A stretch of 22,380 nt of DNA from Clostridiales bacterium UBA8960 (GCA_003482695.1 DMYC01000089.1:1-22380); one strand, 5' to 3'. Shown: positions 1 through 9,109, counted from the stretch's first letter. Translations and numbers: made by a program. The notes: generated by a model not told the origin, from the letters alone.

Positions 1-675
1 TGCAACCCGACCGGTGCCGTTTATACAGAAGATGAACTTAGAAAAATCGGCGAGTTTGCCACAAAGCACGACCTTTACATCATTTCAGACGAAATTTACG
101 AAAAATTGGTCTATGGTGAAAAACATGTAAGCATCGCAAGTTTGTCTCAGGATTTATATGATCGAACCATCGTCGTAAATGGTTTAAGTAAAGCTTATGC
201 GATGACTGGATGGCGCATCGGTTACACGGCTAGTTCCATAGAAATCGCAAACATCATGAGCAACATCCAATCGCATGCGACATCCAATCCGAACACGATT
301 GCACAACATGCAGGCATCGAAGCTCTGAATGGCGATCAGACTGCGATCGAAGAAATGCGAGTCGCATTTGAAGCAAGAAAGAATTACATGGTTGAAACGA
401 TCACTAAAATACCTCGTGTCACATGTGTTAAGCCAAATGGCGCTTTCTATGTTATGGTGGATATATCCTATTACAAAGGCAAGTCGATAGATGGGGTTGA
501 AATTGGCAACTCTCTTGATTTTGCTGCTGTCTTAATCGACAAGGCAAATATTGCGGTTATACCAGGCATCGCATTTGGCGTAGATGATTACATCAGACTT
601 TCTTATGCGACGAGTATGGAGAATATTGAAGAAGGCTTAAAGCGTTTACACGATTTTTGCACGAAGTACGTATAA
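1..675 (+). CDS. PLP-dependent aminotransferase, class I/II (aspartate aminotransferase-like), 5' truncated by window
   Basis: The frame is open from the first base, so this is the C-terminal 224 residues of a longer protein (family usual length about 390). It begins in the NPTG motif (CNPTGAVYTEDEL), continues with the SDEIYEKLVYG segment that holds the Asp/Tyr contacting the pyridoxal phosphate, then SKAYAMTGWRIGY, whose Lys forms the Schiff base. The tail RLSYATSMENIEEGLKRL contains the Arg that binds the substrate carboxylate in fold-type I aminotransferases. It would transfer amino groups between an amino acid and a 2-oxoacid in the cytoplasm. The motifs resemble the AspC/PatA-type Igamma subgroup, but aspartate versus aromatic or other specificity cannot be read from this fragment. 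A strong terminator follows directly. Confidence 0.9.
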   Translation, partial: CNPTGAVYTEDELRKIGEFATKHDLYIISDEIYEKLVYGEKHVSIASLSQDLYDRTIVVNGLSKAYAMTGWRIGYTASSIEIANIMSNIQSHATSNPNTIAQHAGIEALNGDQTAIEEMRVAFEARKNYMVETITKIPRVTCVKPNGAFYVMVDISYYKGKSIDGVEIGNSLDFAAVLIDKANIAVIPGIAFGVDDYIRLSYATSMENIEEGLKRLHDFCTKYV

Positions 676-696
676 TTAGAACATCGAGTGAATTTA

Positions 697-747
697 AACC
701 TGTCCGTTATTTGTGGAACTTTTCACAAATAATGAGGCAGGTTTTTT
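697..747 (+). terminator. Intrinsic terminator of the aminotransferase gene
   Basis: The arm AACCTGTCCGTTATTTGTG pairs with CACAAATAATGAGGCAGGTT, with a small imperfection in the middle and the loop GAACTTTT, followed by TTTTTT. It lies 22 bases after the stop codon, as expected for a Rho-independent terminator. Confidence 0.88.
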
Positions 748-776
748 GACGTGCTAGACATGAGAATCTTTATTAT
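746..776 (+). promoter_or_regulatory. Tentative promoter of the sensor kinase/response regulator operon
   Basis: TTGACG (746-751) is a fair -35 and overlaps the T-tract of the preceding terminator. The AT-rich stretch TTTATTATGAT (769-779) offers -10 candidates: TTTATT at 17 bases spacing or TATTAT at 19. None is ideal, so the placement is a guess. Confidence 0.3.
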
Positions 777-815
777 GATATGATTAAATAAAATAGGAAT
801 GTATAGGAGCCATAG

Positions 816-2099
816 ATGACCGCTCGAAGACAGAATATCGAAAAATTGCTTCTCGTCGCTATTTTCACCACTTTCATGGGGCAAATTTACATGTTGCCTT
901 TCGGAACGAGTTTCAGACTGACGTTTGCTGTCGTCGTACTCAATGTCCTTATGTTGACTTTTAAAGAAATTGAGCCTTTCCCTGCGATTAACCTGGTGGG
1001 CATACTGATGTTTTTCGTCAGAAGCGGCCTTTATGTCATCAATGGAAATGGCACCTTAATTGAAGGGTTTGGCATTTATTACCCGGTGATCTTCTTCTAT
1101 ATTTTTTATAGTATTATTTTCACGTTACTGGATGTAAGAAGTTTGATAAAAACACCTCTTGCCTTATTTTTGGCCATCTGGATTTGCGATAGCATCCCAA
1201 ACATCATCGAGGTCGTGATCAGACAGGAATGGCGAAGCGCCAATTTCGAAGAAATCATATTTACGATTATTTTGATCGGTCTGCTCAGAACGTTCATCAC
1301 GACGATTTTAGTCTATCTTTCAAGGTATTATTATGAGAAATCCAAAGAGCGGGAAAACCACCATATTTTCGTAGAACGCATCTTACTGATGTCAAATCTG
1401 AAAACAGAGCTGTTCTTTTTAAGAAAATCCAAAAAGGACATAGAAGACGCAATGCGGCGCAGCTTTCTCGTCTATGAAAAGACGGCGGATCTAGAGCTCA
1501 AGGAATCGGTACTGGCGGTCACAAAGGACATCCACGAAATCAAGAAAGATTATTCAAGAGTCATTTCAGGTCTTGAAAAGAGCATTAAGGATTCGCCTGT
1601 TTATAATATGGACATCAGAGAAATCATCGATATCGTCATGACGGCCAATCGAAAATATGCACTGGAGAAAAAGTTGCAAGTCAAGTTCGAGAGCTTCATC
1701 GGTTTCGATTTTAGAACCAATGACTATTTAAGTGTCATTTCGATTCTCAACAATATTGTCACCAACGCTGTGGAGGCCTTTAAAGATAAAGGGCATGTGA
1801 TTATCGAACAGTATGTTAAAGACAAAGAGATGGTCATAAAGGTGTCTAATGATGGTGCGGGTATTGAACCACAAGATATTCCGCTTATTTTCGAGGCTGG
1901 CTTTTCTACCAAATTCAATGAAAACAACGGCATTATGGCCTCAGGTATAGGTTTGACGCACGTGAAACATTTGGTCGAGGACTATTTTGATGGGCGCATC
2001 TCTGTGACGTCTATCAAGAATGAGGAAACGTGTTTTAAAATTGGCATTCCACTGGAACGCATCTTTTCAAGAAGTGAGACTAAAAGTGACATTCGATAA
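816..2099 (+). CDS. Membrane sensor histidine kinase, GlnK (YcbA)-like
   Basis: This 427-residue protein has about six hydrophobic segments in residues 10-170 (roughly 11-30, 34-50, 55-76, 87-105, 113-133, 147-168). A linker follows, then an H-box-like DIHEIKKDY with the likely phospho-acceptor His240. The GHKL ATPase domain shows the N box (NNIVTNAVEA, 312-321), G1 (NDGAGI, 345-350), F box (IFEAGFSTKF) and G2 (SGIGL, 376-380). The HEIKK form of the H box and the partner regulator match the GlnK/GlnL pair of Bacillus subtilis, which senses glutamine and activates a glutaminase/transporter operon. AGGAG at 805-809 stands six bases before the ATG. The response regulator gene follows after 11 bases. 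The signal is inferred only from family; no extracytoplasmic sensing domain is visible. Confidence 0.88.
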   Translation: MTARRQNIEKLLLVAIFTTFMGQIYMLPFGTSFRLTFAVVVLNVLMLTFKEIEPFPAINLVGILMFFVRSGLYVINGNGTLIEGFGIYYPVIFFYIFYSIIFTLLDVRSLIKTPLALFLAIWICDSIPNIIEVVIRQEWRSANFEEIIFTIILIGLLRTFITTILVYLSRYYYEKSKERENHHIFVERILLMSNLKTELFFLRKSKKDIEDAMRRSFLVYEKTADLELKESVLAVTKDIHEIKKDYSRVISGLEKSIKDSPVYNMDIREIIDIVMTANRKYALEKKLQVKFESFIGFDFRTNDYLSVISILNNIVTNAVEAFKDKGHVIIEQYVKDKEMVIKVSNDGAGIEPQDIPLIFEAGFSTKFNENNGIMASGIGLTHVKHLVEDYFDGRISVTSIKNEETCFKIGIPLERIFSRSETKSDIR

Positions 2100-2110
2100 A
2101 TGGGGGCGCT

Positions 2111-3004
2111 ATGAATTACAATTTCTATCTAGTAGATGATGACTTAAGTGTCTTGAGCATCCTAAGTAAAATAATCATCAACAATAACCTAGGCGATGTC
2201 ATCGGTAAATCCACTGAAGGTGAACACGCTGTAAAAGAAATCATCCGGCTAAAGCCCGATATTGTCTTAGTGGATCTTTTGCTGCCAAAAAAAGACGGCA
2301 TATCAGTCGTCTCAGAGGTTAAGCTCGTCTATCCGGAAGTGCCTTGCATCATGATCAGTGAAGTCTATAGCAAAGATATGGTCTCAAAAGCTTATAACAG
2401 CGGGATAGAACTTTTCATCAACAAGCCAATCAATGTGATAGAGGTCATCAACGTCATAAAGCGCGTCGATGAAAAGATGAAGATGAAAAAAGTCATCGAT
2501 TCTTTTCAAACCGCATTTCAAAGCATTAAAACGCTTGGCGATGTGAAAGTGACACATGAACAATATAAGAATCCACGCATCGAGCAAGCGCGTACGATTT
2601 TCAATCAACTGGGTATTTTAAGCGAAGCTGGCACTAAGGATATCACTTACATGATCGAATTTGTTTTTGAACAAAGTGAACTTCACAAAAAAAATCTGTT
2701 CGACCATAAACTCACAGATCTTTATGATTACGTTTCACTCAAGTATGAAAAGGAAAAAGGTGAACCTGTCAATGACAAGGCAATAGAGCAGCGTGTCAGA
2801 CGCACGATCGGTCAGGCTCTGGTTAATATTGCGGAGCTAGGCCTTCATGATTACGAACACCATGTTTTCGAAAAATACGCTTCGACGTTGTTTGACCTCA
2901 GAGAGGTTAGAAAAGAAATGGATTATATCAAAAAAAGTGGAAAAACGCGAGGCAGAATCAGCATTAAAAAATTTGTCCTGGGTTTAATAGAAGAGGTTCA
3001 GTGA
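2111..3004 (+). CDS. Response regulator, GlnL (YcbB)-like
   Basis: The protein has 297 residues. Residues 1-120 form a receiver domain: acidic pocket D9-D11, phospho-acceptor Asp55 in VLVDLLLPKKDG, and the conserved Lys105 in FINKPI. The C-terminal part (about 150-297) lacks an OmpR, NarL or LytTR type DNA-binding domain. It resembles the YcbB domain of B. subtilis GlnL, with the stretches IEQRVRRTIGQALVNIAELG and RGRISIKKF near the end. It should accept phosphate from the kinase encoded 11 bases upstream and activate target genes, in the known family those for glutamine use. No such target (glsA, glnT) lies in this window. The ribosome binding site is GGGGG (2102-2106), four bases before the ATG. 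Assignment to the family is firm; the regulated genes are unknown. Confidence 0.87.
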   Translation: MNYNFYLVDDDLSVLSILSKIIINNNLGDVIGKSTEGEHAVKEIIRLKPDIVLVDLLLPKKDGISVVSEVKLVYPEVPCIMISEVYSKDMVSKAYNSGIELFINKPINVIEVINVIKRVDEKMKMKKVIDSFQTAFQSIKTLGDVKVTHEQYKNPRIEQARTIFNQLGILSEAGTKDITYMIEFVFEQSELHKKNLFDHKLTDLYDYVSLKYEKEKGEPVNDKAIEQRVRRTIGQALVNIAELGLHDYEHHVFEKYASTLFDLREVRKEMDYIKKSGKTRGRISIKKFVLGLIEEVQ

Positions 3005-3031
3005 CTTAATCAATGTTCACAAATTTATGGT

Positions 3032-3059
3032 TTGTTTTCAAAGTGAAAATTGTTATAAT
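3032..3059 (+). promoter_or_regulatory. Promoter of the miaB-mutS-mutL cluster
   Basis: TTGTTT (3032-3037) and a consensus TATAAT (3054-3059) are separated by 16 bases. The predicted start of transcription, near 3066, falls inside the hairpin at 3063-3080, so this promoter lies upstream of and overlaps the terminator of the preceding operon. Confidence 0.65.
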
Positions 3060-3062
3060 TAG

Positions 3063-3085
3063 AAGGGGAATTTTCCCCTTTTTTT
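3063..3085 (+). terminator. Short intrinsic terminator of the glnK/glnL-like operon
   Basis: AAGGGG and CCCCTT form a six-base-pair stem around AATTTT, followed directly by TTTTT. It lies about 60 bases after the response regulator stop. The stem is short and overlaps the predicted transcription start of miaB, so transcripts starting at about 3066 could contain only part of it. Confidence 0.6.
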
Positions 3086-3124
3086 CGTGTCAGTAAAATA
3101 ATAAAGGGTCGCTAGGAGAATCAA

Positions 3125-4570
3125 ATGTCAAAAAGAGAAGCACTAAATATCGAGTCCATGGAAACCATTTTGAATAGTAATGATGAATGCATTAGAAGCA
3201 TTAAGGATAAAACGGACCAACATTTCACGGAAACAGGCCATCGAAAGAAGGTGTGTATCGTCACTTATGGTTGTCAAATGAATGAGCATGACTCTGAAAA
3301 ACTGAATGCCATGCTCGTGGACATGGGCTACGAAGTCACGAAAAAGTTCGAGGATTCCGACCTTATCATTTTCAACACCTGCTGTGTGCGTGAAAATGCT
3401 GAACTGAAAGTGTATGGCAACCTTGGCCACATCAAAAAACTCAAAGAGTCAAAACCCGATCTGATTCTCGCTGTATGTGGGTGTATGATGCAGCAACCTC
3501 AAATCGTGGAGGAGATCAAGAAAAAATACAAGTATGTTGACCTAGTGTTTGGAACGCATAACCTGATCAATTTCCCGACACTTCTGGAAGAGACTCTTGC
3601 AGGACATGGGCAGGTTGTCGAAGTTTGGGAGTCGGAAGGCGATGTAGTGGAAGGTCTCAAATCCATCCGCAAAAAAGAACTTAAAGCGTATGTCAACATC
3701 ATGTATGGGTGTGACAATTTCTGTACGTACTGTATCGTTCCATACAATCGTGGACGAGAGCGCAGTCGAAAAGTTGAGGACATCGTGGGAGAAGTGCGAA
3801 TCCTTGCTGAAAACGGCACAAGGGAAGTGATGCTTCTTGGTCAAAACGTAAACTCATATGGTAAGGCTTTAGAGGCGCCTGCGGATTTCGCAGATTTGCT
3901 GATCGCAATCAATGAAATAGAGGGGATTGAGCGCATAAGATTTATGACGTCTCATCCAAAAGATATATCACAGAAGTTACTTGAAACGATGGCAAAAGCG
4001 GATAAAGTATGCGAGTATTTGCATCTTCCAGTTCAGGCCGGTAGCAATAGCGTCTTAAAACGCATGAACCGTAGGTATACCAGAGAACAATATATGGACA
4101 TTGTGGACCGTGCTAGAGCGCTCATGCCAGATTTAGGAATTACGACGGATATCATTATGGGTTTTCCAGGTGAAACCGATGCCGATTTCGCCGATACGGT
4201 AGATCTCGTTAAACGCGTCGGTTTTGACTCGGCATTTACCTATCTTTATTCAATAAGAACAGGAACACCAGCGGCAAAGTTTGAGGATCAAGTGGCGGAT
4301 GAAGTAAAACATGAACGCATCACTGAGCTGCTTAAAGTGCTTACGCCAATCGTGGAAGCACGGATGAGATCTTTTGAAGGAAAAAATGTCGAGATTCTGG
4401 TCGAAGATTTTTCAAAGAAATCTAAAGAAATCCTAATGGGTAGAACACGCAACAATTTAACGGTTACATTTGAGGGGCCACCAGAGCTTATCGGAAAACT
4501 TGTAGATGTTAAAATTACGAACCCTAGACAATTCTCACTTCACGGTGCGTTCGTGGCGGTAAAAAAATAG
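3125..4570 (+). CDS. miaB: tRNA-2-methylthio-N6-(dimethylallyl)adenosine synthase MiaB
   Basis: MiaB is a radical-SAM enzyme that adds a methylthio group to C2 of i6A37 in tRNAs reading UNN codons, acting after MiaA. The 481-residue protein has, in order, an N-terminal extension of about 40 residues, the MTTase domain with three auxiliary-cluster cysteines (YGCQMN C50, NTCC C86, CGC C120), the radical-SAM motif CDNFCTYC (C196, C200, C203), and a C-terminal TRAM domain (about 410-478) for tRNA binding. Similar N-terminal extensions occur in the Bacillus homologue YmcB. AGGAG at 3114-3118, six bases before the ATG, supports the start. It opens a cluster with mutS, mutL, miaA and hfq. MiaB and MtaB are easily confused, but the sequence after CDNFCTYC (IVPYNRGRERSR) and the genomic position favour MiaB. 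Confidence 0.95.
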   Translation: MSKREALNIESMETILNSNDECIRSIKDKTDQHFTETGHRKKVCIVTYGCQMNEHDSEKLNAMLVDMGYEVTKKFEDSDLIIFNTCCVRENAELKVYGNLGHIKKLKESKPDLILAVCGCMMQQPQIVEEIKKKYKYVDLVFGTHNLINFPTLLEETLAGHGQVVEVWESEGDVVEGLKSIRKKELKAYVNIMYGCDNFCTYCIVPYNRGRERSRKVEDIVGEVRILAENGTREVMLLGQNVNSYGKALEAPADFADLLIAINEIEGIERIRFMTSHPKDISQKLLETMAKADKVCEYLHLPVQAGSNSVLKRMNRRYTREQYMDIVDRARALMPDLGITTDIIMGFPGETDADFADTVDLVKRVGFDSAFTYLYSIRTGTPAAKFEDQVADEVKHERITELLKVLTPIVEARMRSFEGKNVEILVEDFSKKSKEILMGRTRNNLTVTFEGPPELIGKLVDVKITNPRQFSLHGAFVAVKK

Positions 4571-4600
4571 TCAACTCTAAAGAAAAGTTGGGATGGGCAT

Positions 4601-7219
4601 ATGATGCATTTAGATAAATCCAAGCTGACGCCGATGATGCGTCAGTATTTTGAAATTAAAGAACAGTATATGGATTACATCTTGCTTTATCGATTGGGTG
4701 ATTTTTATGAGATGTTTTTCGACGATGCAATCAGAGCGTCTAGAGAACTTGAAATCACACTGACGGCGCGTAATTGCGGACTTGAGGAGAAAGCGCCACT
4801 TTGTGGGGTGCCTTACCATGCTGTTGATGGGTACATCAAAAAATTTGTTGAAAAAGGCATAAAAATTGCCATTTGTGAGCAAATGGAGGACCCCGCTCTT
4901 GCGAAAGGTATCGTAAAGCGCGAAGTTGTCAGAGTCATCACACCTGGAACGGTCACAGATCCTGAAATGCTAGATGAAGGCAATTATAACTATGTCGCGT
5001 CTTTAGTGAAAACCGAAGCGAGCTATGCTGTGGCGTTTTGCGACATCACGACTGGTCTTCTAAAAACCACTGTGCTAGAGTCTGAAGAAAAAGTAATGGA
5101 TGAGCTGACTAAATTTGAACCAAGCGAACTCATCATTTCAGACAAGCACCAATTACCACAAAGCTTGATTAAAAATGTTGTGGATCAAAACATAACTGTA
5201 ACGACATTTCTAGACCATGCGTTTCAAAGCCATGCCAGCAAGAAATTGATTGAGCGCGTGTTAGGTGTTTTTTCTGTGGAGAGTCTCGGCTTTACAGACG
5301 AAACAGGTGTGCTTATGGCAACGGGAGCGCTTCTTGCTTATGTGGAGGAAACGGCGAAAGTGCCACTCAATCATATAAATAAAGTCGATATATACAACCG
5401 TTCGAAGTTTATGGTGCTCGATAAGTTCACAAGGCGTAACCTCGAACTCGTAGAGACGATGCGCACAAAAGATAAGAAGGGCAGTTTGCTATGGGTGCTT
5501 GACAAAACGTGTACGGCGATGGGCGCTAGACGACTTAAAGCATGGGTAGAAGAGCCTTTACTTGATATCGCCGAAATTCAAAAACGTCTAAACACAGTTG
5601 AAGTACTTGTGGACGATTTGCTGCTTAGAAGCGATCTACGGACTCATCTTAAGCAAATTTACGATCTAGAAAGGCTCACGTCTAAACTTGTTTACGGGAG
5701 CATCAACCCAAGAGATTTAGTGGCACTCAAACAATCGATTTTTGTATTGCCTGAAATCAAAGCATGCATCGAAGGATTGGAAGATGGGGCTTTTCAAACG
5801 ATCAATTCAGACATTGATGCGCTTTATGACATATACGCACTTATCGATCATGCTATCGTGGATGAAGCGCCACTATCCGTGAAAGACGGAGGTGTTATTA
5901 AGAGTGGCATGCATCCGGAACTTGAGACATTAAGGGATGCTGTTGCAAATGGTAAACACTGGATATTAGGAATCGAACAAAGCGAGCGAGACAGAACGGG
6001 CATAAAAACTTTGAAAATCGGTTTTAATAAAGTGTTTGGTTATTATATCGAGATTTCAAAAGGCAGTGTGAAAAACGCACCGGAGTCCTATATTCGCAAG
6101 CAGACACTTGCTAACGCAGAGCGCTATATTACACCTGAACTTAAGCAACTAGAAGAAACCGTTTTAGGTGCTGAGGAGAAGAGCATACGGCTTGAACAGG
6201 AGTTGTTCGCTTCACTTAAACAAGAAATCATGATACATGTGAATCGAATTCAAAATACAGCCCATGCTATCGCATCGCTTGATGCGCTTATTTCTTTTGC
6301 TGAATGTAGCTATCGTTATGGCTTCACAAAACCAAAAGTCACAAACAAAGAAACCATACAAATTAAGAATGGGCGTCATCCTGTAATCGAGCGCATATTT
6401 AATGAAACCCCCTTTGTGCCGAATGACACATTGCTTGATCAGAAAAACCATAAATTTTACATCATAACTGGACCCAATATGGCGGGTAAATCCACCTATT
6501 TAAGGCAAGTTGCACTGGTTACTCTGATTGCTCAAATCGGATGTTTTGTGCCGGCAGACAAAGCGGAAATAGGCGTTGTCGATCGTATTTTCACAAGAGT
6601 TGGTGCCTCTGATGACCTGTCGCAAGGTCAGAGTACTTTTATGGTTGAGATGAATGAACTTGCGAATATTCTTAACAATGCCACCTCGAAATCTCTAATC
6701 ATTCTTGATGAGATTGGCAGAGGGACGAGTACCTATGATGGGCTTAGTATCGCTTGGAGCGTTGTGGAATATCTCAGCAAAGGCTCTGGCATCCATGCAA
6801 AGACGATGTTTGCGACACATTATCATGAGCTCACAGAACTTGAAGGCAAGATTGATGGCGTTTGCAACTTTAGAATAGCTGTAAAAGAGTCGAGAGATGA
6901 CATCATTTTTTTGAGGAAAATTGAACGCGGTGGTGCGAATCAAAGTTTTGGAATCCAGGTGGCTAAGCTCGCAGGCGTTCCTGAAGCCGTCATCGAACGG
7001 GCGAAAGTCATTTTGTCTAAGCTCGAAATCAATGACATCAACAACAACATTCAAAGTCTTCAGAAGCTTGAAGAGGCGAACACATCGGAAGAAATCAAGC
7101 CTGGATACGTTATTTCAGAAGGGTTACACAGCTATTTATCAAAGCTCGAAGTGGAACAGATGACCCCGATTGAAGCGATGAATGCTCTATACAATATTGT
7201 GAATCAGTTCAAGAAATAG
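4601..7219 (+). CDS. mutS: DNA mismatch repair protein MutS
   Basis: MutS recognises mismatches and small loops and starts repair together with MutL. The 872-residue protein carries the mismatch-reading F-x-E motif at F35-Y-E37 (GDFYEMFF), the connector and lever domains, and a C-terminal ABC-type ATPase with Walker A GPNMAGKST (624-632), the signature region DLSQGQSTFMVEM, Walker B LIILDEIGRGTSTYDG (D703-E704) and FATHYHEL. Length and domain order are those of MutS1, not the clamp-lacking MutS2. A tandem ATGATG start follows a GGGATGGG ribosome binding site; either Met is possible. It lies 30 bases after miaB and 18 bases before mutL, so co-transcription is likely. All catalytic motifs are intact. 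Confidence 0.97.
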   Translation: MMHLDKSKLTPMMRQYFEIKEQYMDYILLYRLGDFYEMFFDDAIRASRELEITLTARNCGLEEKAPLCGVPYHAVDGYIKKFVEKGIKIAICEQMEDPALAKGIVKREVVRVITPGTVTDPEMLDEGNYNYVASLVKTEASYAVAFCDITTGLLKTTVLESEEKVMDELTKFEPSELIISDKHQLPQSLIKNVVDQNITVTTFLDHAFQSHASKKLIERVLGVFSVESLGFTDETGVLMATGALLAYVEETAKVPLNHINKVDIYNRSKFMVLDKFTRRNLELVETMRTKDKKGSLLWVLDKTCTAMGARRLKAWVEEPLLDIAEIQKRLNTVEVLVDDLLLRSDLRTHLKQIYDLERLTSKLVYGSINPRDLVALKQSIFVLPEIKACIEGLEDGAFQTINSDIDALYDIYALIDHAIVDEAPLSVKDGGVIKSGMHPELETLRDAVANGKHWILGIEQSERDRTGIKTLKIGFNKVFGYYIEISKGSVKNAPESYIRKQTLANAERYITPELKQLEETVLGAEEKSIRLEQELFASLKQEIMIHVNRIQNTAHAIASLDALISFAECSYRYGFTKPKVTNKETIQIKNGRHPVIERIFNETPFVPNDTLLDQKNHKFYIITGPNMAGKSTYLRQVALVTLIAQIGCFVPADKAEIGVVDRIFTRVGASDDLSQGQSTFMVEMNELANILNNATSKSLIILDEIGRGTSTYDGLSIAWSVVEYLSKGSGIHAKTMFATHYHELTELEGKIDGVCNFRIAVKESRDDIIFLRKIERGGANQSFGIQVAKLAGVPEAVIERAKVILSKLEINDINNNIQSLQKLEEANTSEEIKPGYVISEGLHSYLSKLEVEQMTPIEAMNALYNIVNQFKK

Positions 7220-7237
7220 AAAGAGTGGAGGTCATTC

Positions 7238-9109
7238 GTGAACCAGAACAGAATTATGAAACTCGATGAGAAAACCGCAAGTAAAATCGCAGCAGGTGAA
7301 GTGGTGGAGCGCCCTGCCATGGTCGTGAAAGAGCTGGTCGAAAATGCGATCGATGCTGGTGCAGGTGAAATCATCGTGGACATCAAAAAAGGCGGGAAAG
7401 CCTATATTAAAGTCACGGATAACGGTTCTGGCATTCATTATGATGATTTACCTCTTGTATTTGAGCGCCATGCCACGAGTAAAATTCGGGGAATCGAAGA
7501 TTTATATGAGGCAACTTCTCTGGGATTTAGAGGAGAGGCGTTGGCCAGTATCTGTGCGGTTTCAGGTGTGGAACTCATAACCATGCGCAGTGGTGAACCT
7601 CATGGTGTCAAAGTGGCAGCTGCGGGTGGCGCAATTCATAAAGTCTCGGAAGTCGGTACGATCCAGGGTACGACGATCATCGTAAGGGATTTGTTTTACA
7701 ATACTCCAGCGAGGCTCAAATTTCTTAAAAGCGATCAGACTGAGGGCAGAGCCATCACAGAACTTATGGGGTTTCTCACTCTATCCCACCCAGAGGTCAG
7801 TTTCAAATACACTGTAGACGATAAGCTCGTCTTTCACACACAAGGAAAAGGCAGCCTTGCAAACGCTATTTTTTCAGTGTTTGATCCGGGTATGTTAAAA
7901 GGCCTTTATGAGATTAGTGAGCAGTCTGAACGCCTTAACCTAAAGGGGTTTATTTCAAAATTCGATTACACGAAAGGGACAAAAGCCTATCAACTTGTGT
8001 TTGTAAATGGGCGATATGTCAAAAGCGATCTGATCAAGGATGTGATTCAAATCGCTTATAAACCATATATGATGAACAATCGCTATCCGGTTTGTGTGCT
8101 GTTTTTAGAAATGCCGCCAAATGAAATCGATGTAAATATACATCCGGCTAAAACGGAGATAAAGTTTCATGATGATGGTGAAGTCAAACAGTTCATCTTC
8201 AGTGCCTTAAAGAAAGCGTTCAATTTATATGACCAAGTTCCCAAAGCCACGTTTTCAGAGCGAGAAGTATTTTCGATAAGTACGCGTCAATCATCTGAGG
8301 CGTCAGAGCGAATTTCTGAAGCCGTTCCAGCATACGACTTAAAATCCGTTTCTGCGTCAAAGCCGGTTTATGAGCATAAGCCAGTTTATGAACATAAGCC
8401 AGTTTATGAACAAAAGGCAACTCACACGCCATTGCCTAAAGTTCAAGAAATGGATTTTTCATCTTTGACTTCTTTTGCTCAGACGTTTTCCGAGTCTGAA
8501 AATGCTACAGAAATTGAGCTGGATAGACTAAAAGGAACCATATACGATGATTTGAGTTATGTGGGGGTATTTAATCGAACGTATTTGATTTATGAAAAGC
8601 AAAATACACTCTATATGATTGACCAACATGCTGCACACGAGAAGATTCTTTATGAAGCCTTTATGCGCGCATTCGAACGACAGGAGATTCTGTCACAAGT
8701 CCTGCTTTTGCCGGAAGTTGTGGATTTATCCCCACTTCAGATGAGCAAAGTGGATCTGCTTCGATCGACACTTGCAAAGATGGGGTACGGGATCGAACCA
8801 TTTGGCGAAGGGAGCATCATCATCAGAGAAATTCCAGGGATGTTTAACATGCAAGTGGCAACAGAGATGGTGCGTGCTATTTTTGATGAAGCCGATGGCC
8901 ATTTCGATGAAGCTGGACACCACAAAATAGCGGATAAGGCTTGTAAAGCGGCCATTAAGGCGCACGACGCCATATCGGATATGGAACAAAGCGCTTTGAT
9001 TGAGTCTTTGAAAGGTCTTGAATCGCCCTATACTTGTCCACATGGCCGTCCGATTATCATCAAATTTTCGCTCACCGAAATCGAGCGAAAGTTCAAGCGA
9101 GTGCTTTAG
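7238..9109 (+). CDS. mutL: DNA mismatch repair endonuclease MutL (GTG start)
   Basis: MutL couples MutS recognition to strand incision. The 623-residue protein starts at GTG, supported by GGAGG (7227-7231) six bases upstream and by the typical N-terminus IMKLDEKTASKIAAGEV. The GHKL ATPase motifs are present: ELVENAIDAG, TDNGSGI, RHATSKI and GFRGEALASI. The C-terminal domain has the metal-binding endonuclease motif DQHAAHEKILYE from Asp462 (pattern DQHA-x2-E-x4-E) and CPHGRP (600-605), so it should be a nicking MutL of the kind found in bacteria without MutH. The linker between the domains (about 345-430) is poorly conserved and contains three near-identical six-residue repeats (VYEHKP). It follows mutS by 18 bases. 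Confidence 0.97.
   Translation: MNQNRIMKLDEKTASKIAAGEVVERPAMVVKELVENAIDAGAGEIIVDIKKGGKAYIKVTDNGSGIHYDDLPLVFERHATSKIRGIEDLYEATSLGFRGEALASICAVSGVELITMRSGEPHGVKVAAAGGAIHKVSEVGTIQGTTIIVRDLFYNTPARLKFLKSDQTEGRAITELMGFLTLSHPEVSFKYTVDDKLVFHTQGKGSLANAIFSVFDPGMLKGLYEISEQSERLNLKGFISKFDYTKGTKAYQLVFVNGRYVKSDLIKDVIQIAYKPYMMNNRYPVCVLFLEMPPNEIDVNIHPAKTEIKFHDDGEVKQFIFSALKKAFNLYDQVPKATFSEREVFSISTRQSSEASERISEAVPAYDLKSVSASKPVYEHKPVYEHKPVYEQKATHTPLPKVQEMDFSSLTSFAQTFSESENATEIELDRLKGTIYDDLSYVGVFNRTYLIYEKQNTLYMIDQHAAHEKILYEAFMRAFERQEILSQVLLLPEVVDLSPLQMSKVDLLRSTLAKMGYGIEPFGEGSIIIREIPGMFNMQVATEMVRAIFDEADGHFDEAGHHKIADKACKAAIKAHDAISDMEQSALIESLKGLESPYTCPHGRPIIIKFSLTEIERKFKRVL
8360..8413 (+). repeat. Three tandem 18-base units inside mutL
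   Basis: Three consecutive units of the form AAGCCRGTTTATGARCAW occur at 8360-8377, 8378-8395 and 8396-8413. They differ at only three positions and encode K-P-V-Y-E-H/Q three times. The unit is a multiple of three, so copy-number change would alter linker length without shifting the frame. Confidence 0.95.

Noticed and set aside
3143..3908. Several antisense open frames over miaB
   Set aside because: They are opposite-strand shadows of a well-conserved gene, without ribosome binding sites or recognisable domains.
8360..8413. Tandem repeats as a CRISPR-like array
   Set aside because: The units are contiguous without spacers and lie in frame within mutL.
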